Assembly (NCBI GenBank): GCA_963708165.1
Contig: OY970187.1
Coordinates: 1,178,001-1,242,000 of the forward strand
Source of the DNA: Rubricoccus sp963708165
GTDB taxonomy: Bacteria; Bacteroidota; Rhodothermia; Rhodothermales; Rubricoccaceae
Length of the DNA: 64,000 nucleotides
Reading direction: 5' to 3'
In this document: one piece after another, positions 9,409 to 18,343 of the stretch
Position numbering within the stretch: the stretch's first letter is position 1
How the letters are laid out: each line of letters starts with the position of its first letter
Program-made: the position numbers and the translations under genes
The notes under the pieces: model-generated
The model's input: the letters and a program-made list of their open reading frames with translations, nothing else
Told to the model about the DNA's origin: nothing
Database searches by the model: none

Positions 9409-12400
9409 ATGGCGACGATTGCCCGCATCGACTCCCCGTTCAAGCTCGACACGCCCTTCCGCCCCATGGGCGACCAGCCGCGCGCCATCGCGGAGATGAC
9501 CGAGGGGCTGTTCCGAGGCGACCAGTACCAGACGCTTCTTGGGGGCCACAGGCACGGGCAAGAGCGTTGGCTACGACGACTCCGTCTATGTCATCGACGC
9601 GGACGGCACGCCGCGTGTGACCGCCATCGGGCCGCTGATCGACGCCGCGCTCGCTACTCACTCCGAGGCCGTCGTACGCATCGGGGACACGGAAGAACTC
9701 GACGCCGCCGCGCTCGGCCTCCAGACGTTCGCCTTCGACCCCGAGACGGGCCGCGCCGAGCCCGCGCCCATCGGCACCCTGATCCGGCACGAGGCGCCAG
9801 AGGCCATGTACCGCCTCCGCACGGCCTGCGGCCGCGAGGTCACCCTCACGGGCGATCACAACCTCTGGGTACTTCGCGATGGTCACCTCACGCTCATCGA
9901 AACAGCAGACGCGCGCCAGACGGACTACGTCCCACTACCCGAATCGCTTGGGGCGCCTCTGGCGTCAGAGGCCACGTCCGTAGACCTCGTGGAGACGATG
10001 CCGGACGTAGGGCTCTACGTGCACGCGCAGGAGCAGGTCGAGGCGTTTGTCGGCGCACGCGGCACCGCAGCCTTTGCCGAACCGTTCGCGGCCTCTGGCG
10101 CGGGCAACCCGTACGTCAAGCTGTTCGACGTGCGGTCGGAGAACGCCGCGCGCGGCGGCATCGGAACGGGCGCGTTCCGCGCAGTGCGTGAGGCCACAGG
10201 CGACCTCGCCGGTGCGTGGTCGGCCTCTGGCGCGATGCTCGCGGCCCGAGCGGGTGCGGCTCTCCCGGCCGAGGTACCGCTGACGCCCTCTCTTCTCTAT
10301 TTCCTCGGCGTCTACGTCGCCGAGGGCCATGCGACAGAGAGCTACGTCACGGTGTCGAGTCGGGACGAGGAAATTTGCACCGCCATCGAGCAGGCGGTTG
10401 GCGATCTCGGGCTCTCGTGGCTTACGCGCCCGAGCGGCGACTACCAGGTATCCAGCCGAGTTCTCGCCCAGTGGCTCCGGCATCTCGTCGGCAACGGCTC
10501 CGCCTCCAAGTGCCTGCCCGAGTTCTGGGCGTCGCTCTCTGACGCGGACCTCGGCACGCTGCTGCGAGGCTACTTCGACGGCGATGGCACGGTTGAGCGC
10601 GCGAGCGCTGTCACGGCCGTGACGGCCAGCGAGGCGCTCGCCTCTGGCGTGGCCTACGCACTGTTCCGCTTCGGCATCTGGGCACGTCTGCGGCGCGTGT
10701 TCAAGCGGGCCACCAACAGCGACCACGCCGGGGCGTGGTACTGGCAGATCACGGTCTCCGGCCAAGACGATCTGCACCGCTTCGCCCAGCACGTCGGGTT
10801 CGGACTCACGCGCAAGCACGAACGGCTTGCGGCCCTCCTGGGCGCCAGAGGCAACACGAACGTGGACGTGGTACCCATTCGCGGCGCAGACCTGCGATCG
10901 CTCCGCCAGAGGCTTCAGTCTCTCGGCGCGCGCTCTCGGTGCGCGGGCGGGCGTGACGCGAAGCGCTGTGCAGAGCTACGAAACGGAGACACGGCGCCCC
11001 TCGCGCCCGGTTCTCCGCGCGATGGTAGACGCGCTCGAAGACGAGGCGACGCGCCGCAACGTCACCGCGCCTCTGGCGGAGGAGATCGCCACGCTCCGGC
11101 GCCTCACCTGCGTGCGCTGGACGCCCGTCGCGGAGGTGGCGCCAGAGGCCTACGAGCACCCGCACGTCTACGACTTCTCGGTCCCCGGACCGGAGACGTT
11201 TCTGGCGGGCCATGGCGGCCTCTTCGTCCACAACACGTTCTCGCTCGCCAACGTCATCCAGAAGACGGGCAAGCCGACGCTCGTCTTCTCGCACAACAAG
11301 ACGCTGGCTGCCCAGCTCTTCGCCGAGTTCAGGACCTTCTTCCCGAACAACGCCACGGAGTTCTTCATCTCCTACTACGACTACTACCAGCCCGAGGCCT
11401 ACATCGTCTCCTCGGACACGTACATCGAGAAGGACATGGCGATCAACGAGGAGATCGACCGGCTCCGCCTCCGCGCCACATCGGCGCTCGTGAGCGGACG
11501 CAAGGACATCGTGATCGTGGCGTCGGTGAGCTGCATCTACGGGTTGGGCAACCCGCAGGAGTACAAAAAGCGCGTCATCCAGGTCAAGCCCGGCGAGACC
11601 GTCGACCGCGACGAGTTGCTGCTCAAGCTTGTCAACGTCTTCTACACCCGCAACGACATCGACTTTGCGCCCGGCACGTTCCGCGTGCGTGGCGATCAGG
11701 TGGAGGTCTTCCCGGCCTATTTCGAGGATCAGGCCTACCGCATCACCTTCTGGGGTGACGAGGTCGAAAAGGTCTCCCTCATCGACCCCGTGACGGGCAA
11801 GGAGATCGCGAACGAAGGCGACCTGCTGACGATCTATCCCGCGAAGCACTTCGTGACGCCGCAGGACCAGCTAGACCGTGCGCTGGCAGGCATCGAGGAA
11901 GAGCTGCGCTGGCGCCTCGCGATCCTCCGCAACGAAGGCAAGCTCGTCGAGGCGCAGCGGCTGGAGCAGCGCACGCTGTTCGACCTGGAGATGATCAAGG
12001 AGATCGGCTACTGCTCCGGCATCGAGAACTATTCCCGCCACATGGACGGGCGCGAGCCCGGCACGCGGCCCTCCACGCTGCTTGGACTATTTCCAGATGA
12101 GCTACGGCGACGACTGGCTTCTGGCGGTGGACGAGAGCCACGTCAGCATCCCGCAGGTGCGCGGGATGTACAACGGCGACCGCGCGCGCAAGCTCAGCCT
12201 GGTGGAGCACGGCTTCCGGCTTCCCAGCGCGATGGACAACCGCCCGCTGACCTACGAGGAGTTCGAAAACTTCCACCACCAGGTGCTCTTCGTCAGCGCC
12301 ACGCCCGCGGACTACGAGCTCGAAAAGTCCGACGGCGTCGTCGTGGAGCAGATCATCCGCCCGACCGGCATCTTGGACCCCAAGGTGGAGGTGCGTCCTG

Positions 12401-13161
12401 TCGAGGGCCAGATCGACGACCTGCTGGCGGAGATCCGCTTGCGCGTCAAGGCCGGGGGCCGCGTGCTCGTGACCACGCTCACCAAGCGCATGTCTGAGGA
12501 CCTGACCGACTACCTCGACAGCTTCGGCGTCCGCGTGCGCTACCTCCACTCCGACATCGACGCGCTGGAGCGCGTGGACATCCTGCGCGACCTGCGCCTG
12601 GGCGCCTTCGACGTGCTGATCGGCATCAACCTCTTGCGCGAGGGCCTGGACCTCCCCGAGGTCAACCTCGTCGCCATCCTCGACGCCGACAAAGAGGGCT
12701 TCTTGCGCAGTGAGCGCTCGCTCATTCAGACCGCCGGCCGCGCCGCGCGCAACGCGGACAGCGTCGTGATCCTCTACGCCGACCGCGTGACGGACTCGAT
12801 GGCGCGCATGATGGACGAGACCGCGCGCCGCCGCGAGATCCAGACGGAGTACAACCGCGAGCACAACATCACGCCCACGACGGTCACCAAGTCCATCGAC
12901 GAGATCCGCAAGGGCACGATGGTGGCCGACCACAAGCCCGAGCCCGAGGAGACGCCGACGCCGACCTACTACTCCGGCCCGCACCAGCTTCCCAAAGTCG
13001 CGGACCCGGTCGTCAAGTACCTCACCGACGACCAGAAGCTGGACCTCGTCGCGCAGCTCACGCGCGAGATGGACAAGGCGGCCGAGGCGTTGCAGTTCGA
13101 GAAAGCCGCCGAGCTCCGCGACAGCATCACGCAGATCGAAGCCACGCTCGCCGCCGCCTAA
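9409..13161 (+). CDS. uvrB: UvrB, excinuclease ABC subunit B, with intein
   Basis: The DNA-damage recognition helicase of nucleotide excision repair, partner of UvrA and UvrC. The ATG at 9409 begins MATIARIDSPFKLDTPF. The Walker A motif GATGTGKT is split after Lys51 by an intein (9563-11234); the extein resumes TFSLANVIQKTGKPTLV. The beta-hairpin YYDYYQPEAYIVSSDTYIEKD, the helicase segment DGREPGTRPSTLLDYF, SATPADYEL, and the C-terminal UVR motif (QFEKAAELRDSITQIE) are all present. Without the intein the product is about 690 residues, normal for UvrB. Three one-base insertions break the frame: five Gs instead of four at 9541-9545, one near 10930 inside the intein, and an extra T near 12084. 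The surroundings are perfectly conserved, so these look like sequence errors. Confidence 0.93.
9563..11234 (+). mobile_element. UvrB intein with LAGLIDADG homing endonuclease
   Basis: A self-splicing protein element of about 557 residues in the Walker A motif of UvrB, between Lys51 and Thr52. It starts with Ser1 (SVGYDDSVYVID) and ends GLFVHN, with Thr as the +1 residue, so splicing would be Ser/Asn/Thr-based. Block B-like sequence (RTACGREVTLTGDHNLWV) contains the TxxH motif. Two dodecapeptide endonuclease motifs are clear: LLYFLGVYVAEGHA and LLRGYFDGDGTV. The C-terminal blocks read VYDFSVPGPETFLAGHGG then LFVHN. Between the endonuclease and block F lies an XRE-like segment (AGVTRSAVQSYETETRRPS). 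One frameshift near 10930 separates the endonuclease from the C-terminal part. The host protein is essential for repair but not for growth, a usual intein niche. Confidence 0.92.
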
Positions 13162-13205
13162 GCCTCTGGCGTGGCGTGGCCTCTGGCGTGGCGTGGCCTC
13201 TGGCG
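13162..13205. repeat. 17-bp tandem repeat of the 10-mer, abutting the uvrB stop
   Basis: Directly after the TAA of uvrB stand two copies of GCCTCTGGCGTGGCGTG (13162-13178, 13179-13195) and a third truncated at GCCTCTGGCG (13196-13205). A facing copy CGCCAGAGGC follows at 13228-13237. Confidence 0.9.
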
Positions 13206-13415
13206 CAGCGCCTGCGCCAGGGCTCCCGCCAGAGGCCACCTGAAACGCCACCCGCGCGTTTCGAGGCACGCGCACTCCCACGCCTTCGGCGCCAGAGGCA
13301 TGGGAGTACGCTATGTGCACAGGCACAGGGAATCCCTTCAACACGCGCGCCGCAGCACAAACGAGGATCCCCGGCGCGTGGTTTACGTGAAGGGTGCCCT
13401 CTCCCCCACGCCCCG

Positions 13416-14261
13416 ATGGCTTCGTCCTCCGCGACCACGCGCCCCATCCCCGAGACGCTCAAGCAGTACGGACGCTCATCCGCTGGCGGGCTCCTGTTCG
13501 CCGTCGCGTGCATCTACACGATGGAGATCTGGTGGCAGGGCTACGTCACGCCGCCACACGTCGTGCTGGTCACGTTTGTGGGCACCTTTTTCGTGCTTCT
13601 CGCCTATGGGCACTATGCCGGGCTCCGCGACAGCAAGTCGCTGATCGGCAACGCGAGCGAAGCTGTTGAGTCGATCGCGCTCGGCTTTACGATCACGGCC
13701 ATCCTGCTATTGCTCACCGGCCAGCTGTCGCTGGAGATGTCGGCCTCCGAGATCATCAGCCGCATCGTCATGGTGGGCGTCTACGTCTCGATTGGCGTGG
13801 CCGTGGGGGCCACCCAACTGGGCTCCGATCCCGACGAAAGCTCAGACGGGGAGAAAAGCGAGAAGCAGGAAAAAGGCAGCATCGGCCACGAACTCGCGTT
13901 CGCCTTTCTGGGCGCCATCCTCATCGCGTCCAGCGTTGCGCCAACCGAAGAGATCTTGCTCATCAGCGTGCAGGCGCACGAGTGGCAGGCGCTCCTGATC
14001 GCGCTCGTCTCGTTCAGCATCGCGCTCGGCATCGTGAGCTACACCAACTTCAAGGGCTCGGCTCAGGACGGCTCCATCTTCGCCGGAGGCCCCTTTGGCG
14101 ACGCGTGCGTCACCTACGCCATCGGCTTGCTCGCGTCCGCCGCGCTCTTGTGGACGGCCGGCCGCTTTGGCGAAACAGGTTTCGACGCCACGCTCACGAT
14201 GATCATCTACCTCGGCCTCCCGGCCTCGCTCGGCGCCTCGGCTGGTCGCCTCCTCCTCTGA
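13416..14261 (+). CDS. TIGR02587-family (DUF2391) integral membrane protein
   Basis: A 281-residue inner-membrane protein with about seven hydrophobic segments (for example LLFAVACIYTMEIWW, VVLVTFVGTFFVLLAYG, FTITAILLLLTGQL) and a charged cytoplasmic loop SDGEKSEKQEKGS. Conserved family features include SEAVESIALGF, GAILIASSVAPTEEILLIS and FGDACVTYAIGLLASAALLW. The function of the family is unknown. It is followed 4 bp later by a TIGR02588 protein, the usual partner, so the two probably work together. The start at 13416 gives the normal family length; the longer open frame upstream runs through motif repeats. The gene holds none of the 10-mers. Confidence 0.8.
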   Translation: MASSSATTRPIPETLKQYGRSSAGGLLFAVACIYTMEIWWQGYVTPPHVVLVTFVGTFFVLLAYGHYAGLRDSKSLIGNASEAVESIALGFTITAILLLLTGQLSLEMSASEIISRIVMVGVYVSIGVAVGATQLGSDPDESSDGEKSEKQEKGSIGHELAFAFLGAILIASSVAPTEEILLISVQAHEWQALLIALVSFSIALGIVSYTNFKGSAQDGSIFAGGPFGDACVTYAIGLLASAALLWTAGRFGETGFDATLTMIIYLGLPASLGASAGRLLL

Positions 14262-14265
14262 TTCC

Positions 14266-14835
14266 ATGCCTACCTCCCACGACACCAACGCCACCTCCGA
14301 CGACCCCGCCTCTGGCGACGGCTCCTCTCGCGACGTAGAGTCCCCCCAGAACAGCGACTCTAGCGACGGCTCGTCCCAAGAAGGCGGTTCGTCCGGGGAC
14401 AAGAGTTCGTCCGAGAGCAACAGCTCGTCCGAGAGCGAGGAGTCGTCGCAGAAAGAAGATTCCGCCTCGGACGAGGAGGAAAAAAACTGGCTGGAATGGA
14501 CCGTCTTCGCCATCGGGCTCGTCATCACTCTGGGCGTGATCGGATACATGAGCTATCAGGCCATCGCAGGGTCCGATAAGCCCGCGGATATTCAGGTCAC
14601 GCTGCAAGAGCCGACCCTGGACGGCGACTTTATCATCATCCCTATCGAGGCGACCAACAAGGGCGACCGCGTGGCAGAAGGTGCCATGATCGAGGTCTGC
14701 TCCGGGCCCGACTCCTGCGGCGAGGTGACGTTTACCTACATCCCGCAGGGCTCCAAGCGCACCGGTGTCGTCGGGCTCCAGGCGCCGCTAGAGGAGCCGC
14801 TAACGACGCGCGTCGTCTCATTCCGCAAGCCGTGA
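14266..14835 (+). CDS. TIGR02588-family acidic single-span membrane protein
   Basis: A 189-residue protein with a long Ser/Glu/Asp-rich disordered N-terminus (residues 1-75), one transmembrane helix (WTVFAIGLVITLGVIGYMSYQ) and a C-terminal beta-type domain (VTLQEPTLDGDFIIIPIEATNKGDR, EVCSGPDSCGEVTF). This matches the small family found next to TIGR02587. The domain carries two Cys (CSGPDSC) that could form a disulfide outside the membrane. It starts 4 bp after the upstream stop, so the genes are co-translated. The role is unknown. The Ser-rich part uses AGC/TCC/TCG freely, unlike the neighbours, and has only one 10-mer. Confidence 0.75.
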   Translation: MPTSHDTNATSDDPASGDGSSRDVESPQNSDSSDGSSQEGGSSGDKSSSESNSSSESEESSQKEDSASDEEEKNWLEWTVFAIGLVITLGVIGYMSYQAIAGSDKPADIQVTLQEPTLDGDFIIIPIEATNKGDRVAEGAMIEVCSGPDSCGEVTFTYIPQGSKRTGVVGLQAPLEEPLTTRVVSFRKP

Positions 14836-14849
14836 TTACGCCCGAGTGA

Positions 14850-14867
14850 GCCTCTGGCGCCAGAGGC
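14850..14867. repeat. P1 palindrome between convergent stop codons
   Basis: P1 ends inside the TrkH stop codon: on the minus strand the G of TAG is the first base of GCCTCTGGCG. It is the only structure between the convergent TIGR02588 and TrkH genes. Confidence 0.9.
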
Positions 14868-16408
14868 TACTCGGAGCCGCCGAAGCGCTCCCGGGTCTTC
14901 TCGTCCTCCGCGGTGCCGTGCGGCAGGAAGATCTCGGCCACGATCATGAGCGCGGCCATGACCTCCAGGCGGCCCAGCCACATCAGCACGATGAGGACGC
15001 CTTTGGCAGGATCGCCGAGCTCCGCCGAGGTCACGCCAGAGGAGATGCCGACGGCGCCCAGGCCCGAGGCGGCCTCGAAGAGAAGCGCCATCGAGGAGTG
15101 CGTGTCGCCTTCGAGGATCATCAGCGCGAGGGCGCCGAGGACGAGCGAGATCAGAAATACCGTCGCGAGCGCACTCGCTTTGGCGAGGCGGTCAAAGGCG
15201 GCGCTGGGCTCCAGCGTGGTCGCCACCGATCGGGTACTCCGAGAGGTTGTCGCCGTGGCGCTCGCGCACGCGCCACCACACGTTGGAGACGAGCAGAGCC
15301 GGCGCGGCGCACTTTGAGCCCGCCGCCCGTGGAGCCCGCAGCGGCCCCGACGAACATGGCCACGATGAGGAGCATCCACGAGGCACCGCTCCACTCGGAG
15401 AGGTCGACAGATGCGAAGCCGCACGTGCCCAGCGCGCTCGCCCAGATAAACGCGTCGTCCAGGGCGCTTCCGCTGTCGCCGCCAGAGGCCGTCACGCCCC
15501 ACAGCGCGAGCCCGCCGAAGACGAGCGCGCCGAGGAGCCACCACGTGGCGCGGTCGGTAAATACGGCCTTGATTCCGCCGCCGCCGAACGCTCGGGCGTA
15601 GACCAGAAAATCCACCGCGCCCAGCACCATGACCACGATGCCCGCTGCTTTGATAATGGGCGCGTAGCTCTGGAAACTGTCGGACGTGACGGTAAACCCA
15701 CCGGTCGCGATGCCTGCCGCGCCGTGGTTGAGCGCCTCCCAAAATGGCATGCCCGCTCCCCACATTAGGAGGATGGATGCAACCGTGAGAATGCCGTAGG
15801 TGATCCAGAGCCGTCGGACGGGGTGCTCAGACTCGTCGACGAGCGTCTTGACGTTGATCTCGGCGGTGACGAGCGAGCCACGGTCCAGGCCCGCTTTGGC
15901 GAGCGTGAGCGCGAGCAGCGCCACGCCCATCCCGCCGACCCACTCCAGCGCCGTGCGCCACCATTGCACGGCGCGCGGTAGTTCACTCGGCGTCATCTGC
16001 GACGCTGAGCCCGGTGCTGGTAAGCGCCGACATGCCTTCGAAGAACGCGTTCCAAAACGTGCCGTACGCCAGCGTGTTCGCGGTGACGGGTCCTCCGCCG
16101 AGCGTGAGGAAGTAAAACGGCAGCGACGCGATGAGCGCGGCTCCCATCCACCCGACCGCTACGGCGACGGTGCCCAGCGCGTCGGGCGGCGGCGAGTCGG
16201 GCGCGGGCTTGGCGAGGAAGCGGAGGCCAAAGCCCAACACCGCACTGGTACCGATGGCGATGCCGAACGCGGGCAGCGTATGCATCTCGCCTGCGACAAG
16301 CGCGACGACGACAGCCGTGAGCGCGATCGCGCCCGGGATGAGCAGCAACCCGCCGATGTCGTGGAGCGTCGCGCGGGCAGACTGGGGGAGATACAGGAAA
16401 TCGCTCAA
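14867..16408 (-). CDS. trkH: TrkH/KtrB-type potassium uptake protein (frameshifted)
   Basis: The membrane subunit of a Trk/Ktr potassium transporter, about 510 residues when repaired. All four pore-loop signatures are present in order: ALTSTGLSV, GIATGGFTVTSDS, ALGTCGFASVD and GLGAVGISSGVTS. The pieces are 15983-16408 (from a TTG start, MSDFLYLP), 15310-15996, about 15225-15310 (VWWRVRERHGDNLSEYPIGG), and 14867-15225 (LAKASALATVFLISLVLGALALMI and LMWLGRLEVMAALMIVAEIF). About three single-base frameshifts separate them. No TrkA/KtrA regulatory subunit is adjacent. The stop codon overlaps the P1 palindrome. Conserved filters in all repeats suggest the gene is real and intact in the organism. 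Confidence 0.88.
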
Positions 16409-16505
16409 CGGCAGAAGGGAATCGAGAGGGGCACGCGCCAGAGGCGAAACGAGAGACAGAGCGGCCGGGCCTCTGGCGCACGCGCAGAGCCGGTTCAGAC
16501 CTTAC

Positions 16506-16523
16506 CGCCAGAGGCCTCTGGCG
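16506..16523. repeat. P2 palindrome between trkH and the next gene
   Basis: CGCCAGAGGCCTCTGGCG lies between the trkH start and the stop of the next minus-strand gene. Single facing copies at 16437 and 16470 precede it. Confidence 0.9.
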
Positions 16524-16591
16524 GCTAGGCTTTGTCGGGTGATGTGGCAAAGGGCCGCGTGCAGGCCGGTCTGGATTCGGCAGACAAGAGC

Positions 16592-17785
16592 CTAGCTCTC
16601 CTCGGTGAGGAAGAGCACGCCGCGAACCAGATCGCGACTGTCGGAGCGGCCGCCGAGCGAGCCTGCGAGCACGCCCATGGCGGCGAGAAACAAGCTGAGC
16701 TTGAGGTGGTCGGTCGGGCTCGTGGCCGGGTCGCCAGAGGACCACGCCGCCATCAGGCTTTCGGGGAAGATGGTGACCACGCCCAGGTACATCAGGCCGC
16801 CGAAGAAAGCGAACAGCGCGACTAGTGCCAGCGCGAGGCTGAGCAGCGTCGCGGTCGCGGTGACAACCGTCGACTCCGAGAGCAGGCCGTCGCGGCCCAG
16901 CAGGGCATCGAAGGCGAAGGCGCGGTAGAGCACGAAGGCCGCCGCCAGAAGCGAGGCGACGGAGAACAGCACGGCCTGCGAGACGGTGGCTGCAGCCGCC
17001 ACGTCCCACGTCTCGGCGCCGAAGAGGAGCACGATGATGACCGACAGCCCGGCCGCGATCATGGTCGGCATGCGCGAGACCAGGCGAAGAGGGTTGGCGC
17101 GGATCACGGCTCGCGCGATAGAGCCGGCATCTGCGACGATGGTCTTGAGCGTGAATGCCCATCGCGCGCCGCGGCCCCGGCCCTTGGCGTGCGTGTCGTG
17201 GCTCTCACGCGGAAGCATGTCGCGCAGGCGGTCCTGCTGCGTGTCGGTAAAGGCCTTCATCGCGTCCAGGTCCTCTACACTTTCGACCGGGTGCATGAGG
17301 TTGGTGTGGTCGTCGCTGTGGCGCAGGTTGAGCAGGTGCCCGAACGTGTGCAGCAAAAGCGCGCCCAGCCGCTCCGCGGCGCGCGTGGCGTCGGGGTCGT
17401 CGCCCCAGAAGCCGGGGTTGAGCCGCTTGGTGGAGACCACGCCGATGTTGGTGAGTTGGCTGGGCAGCGCGAGCGTGTACGCGAGCGACGACGACGACAG
17501 GTCGACCTCGGTGACGACGAGCAGGAATGGGATTTTGCGCTCCAGTTTTTCCGCGACCGCGATCTCCAGAAAGTCCAGTGGCGCGTAGGCGCCAGCGCCT
17601 GGCGAGAGGTGCGGCCCCTCGAAGGAAAACAGGTCGGTGCGGAGGCCGAGCCGCTCCAGCGCGTGTTCGAAGACCCGCACGCCGCTTTTCACGATTTCGA
17701 GAAAGCCCTCCGAGTCCTTTCCCTCGACGTCCATGGTCATCACACCGACGGTGTACTCAGAGGGGGAAGCGGCGGCGACGGGCAT
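16592..17785 (-). CDS. membrane protein with archaemetzincin-like N-terminal domain
   Basis: A 397-residue protein, start chosen at 17785 (MPVAAASPSEYTVG); the open frame continues upstream without support. The N-terminal half resembles archaemetzincin-type metallopeptidases: VTEVDLSSSSLAYTLALPSQ, NIGVVSTKRLNPGFW and LLLHTFGHLLNLRHSDDHTNLMHP. The zinc-ligand pattern HxxxHxxxxxH is kept, but the catalytic Glu expected after the first His is Thr, so it may bind zinc without normal peptidase activity. The C-terminal half has five or more membrane helices (MIAAGLSVIIVLLF, AVLFSVASLLAAAFVLYRAF, LLSLALALVALFAFFGGLMYL, LSLFLAAMGVLAGSL). Function not recognised; membrane protein biogenesis or signalling are guesses only. 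Confidence 0.65.
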   Translation of the reverse strand: MPVAAASPSEYTVGVMTMDVEGKDSEGFLEIVKSGVRVFEHALERLGLRTDLFSFEGPHLSPGAGAYAPLDFLEIAVAEKLERKIPFLLVVTEVDLSSSSLAYTLALPSQLTNIGVVSTKRLNPGFWGDDPDATRAAERLGALLLHTFGHLLNLRHSDDHTNLMHPVESVEDLDAMKAFTDTQQDRLRDMLPRESHDTHAKGRGRGARWAFTLKTIVADAGSIARAVIRANPLRLVSRMPTMIAAGLSVIIVLLFGAETWDVAAAATVSQAVLFSVASLLAAAFVLYRAFAFDALLGRDGLLSESTVVTATATLLSLALALVALFAFFGGLMYLGVVTIFPESLMAAWSSGDPATSPTDHLKLSLFLAAMGVLAGSLGGRSDSRDLVRGVLFLTEES

Positions 17786-17968
17786 GATGCGGTGGGGAGG
17801 TGCCCTGCCCCTACCGCCTCCCTCTCGCGCCGTTCCGCGCGCACGGCCTCTGGCGCGACCTCGCGGGCTTTCCCGGTACGCCTCTGGCGCACGCCATCGC
17901 GCCAGAGGCGGAGTGGAGAACGGCGTTGCGCCAGGGGCTATCCTGCGCCGCACGCCACCTCTCGACCC

Positions 17969-18325
17969 ATGCATCCCGAGTACCGCTACCGCGCCATCGT
18001 CGCGTCGGTCTATGACGGCGACACCTTCCGCGCCGACGTGGACCTGGGCTTTTCGGCGTGGCACAAAAACGTCAGCTTTCGGCTGTTCGGCGTCAACACG
18101 CCTGAGATCCGCGGCGGAACGCCCGAGACCAAACTCGCGGGCTACGCCGCGCGCGACCGCTTGCGCGAGCTCATGCCGGTCGGCGCGAGCGTGCTCATCG
18201 AGTCCACGAAGGCGGGCAAATACGGGCGCTACCTCGCGGACGTGTTTCGCGAGGTGGAGGGCGAGACGCTGCACCTGAACCAGATGCTACTGGACGAGGG
18301 CCACGCCGTCCCGTACATGGTCTGA
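17969..18325 (+). CDS. small thermonuclease-like (SNase) protein
   Basis: A 118-residue single-domain staphylococcal-nuclease homologue. Recognised by VASVYDGDTFRADVDLGF, the active-site stretch FRLFGVNTPEIRG, and KYGRYLADVF, which supply the Arg/Glu/Arg set of the family. No signal peptide is present, so it is either cytoplasmic or not exported by Sec; phage and host versions of this short type both exist. It ends TGA directly against a P1 palindrome. It stands alone between two minus-strand genes. Confidence 0.88.
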   Translation: MHPEYRYRAIVASVYDGDTFRADVDLGFSAWHKNVSFRLFGVNTPEIRGGTPETKLAGYAARDRLRELMPVGASVLIESTKAGKYGRYLADVFREVEGETLHLNQMLLDEGHAVPYMV

Positions 18326-18343
18326 GCCTCTGGCGCCAGAGGC
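18326..18343. repeat. P1 palindrome filling the gap between two convergent stops
   Basis: The 18 bases of P1 are the whole intergenic space: the SNase stop TGA ends at 18325 and the receptor stop TAG begins on the minus strand at 18345, overlapping P1 by one base. Confidence 0.95.

Noticed and set aside
9563..11234. The uvrB insertion considered as an insertion sequence or group I/II intron
   Set aside because: It is an open reading frame continuous with the host apart from single-base errors, with intein splice blocks and a LAGLIDADG endonuclease; no terminal repeats or transposase.
16592..17785. Calling the HTFGHLLNLRH protein an active metalloprotease
   Set aside because: The catalytic Glu of HExxH is missing, so only a metzincin-like fold is claimed.
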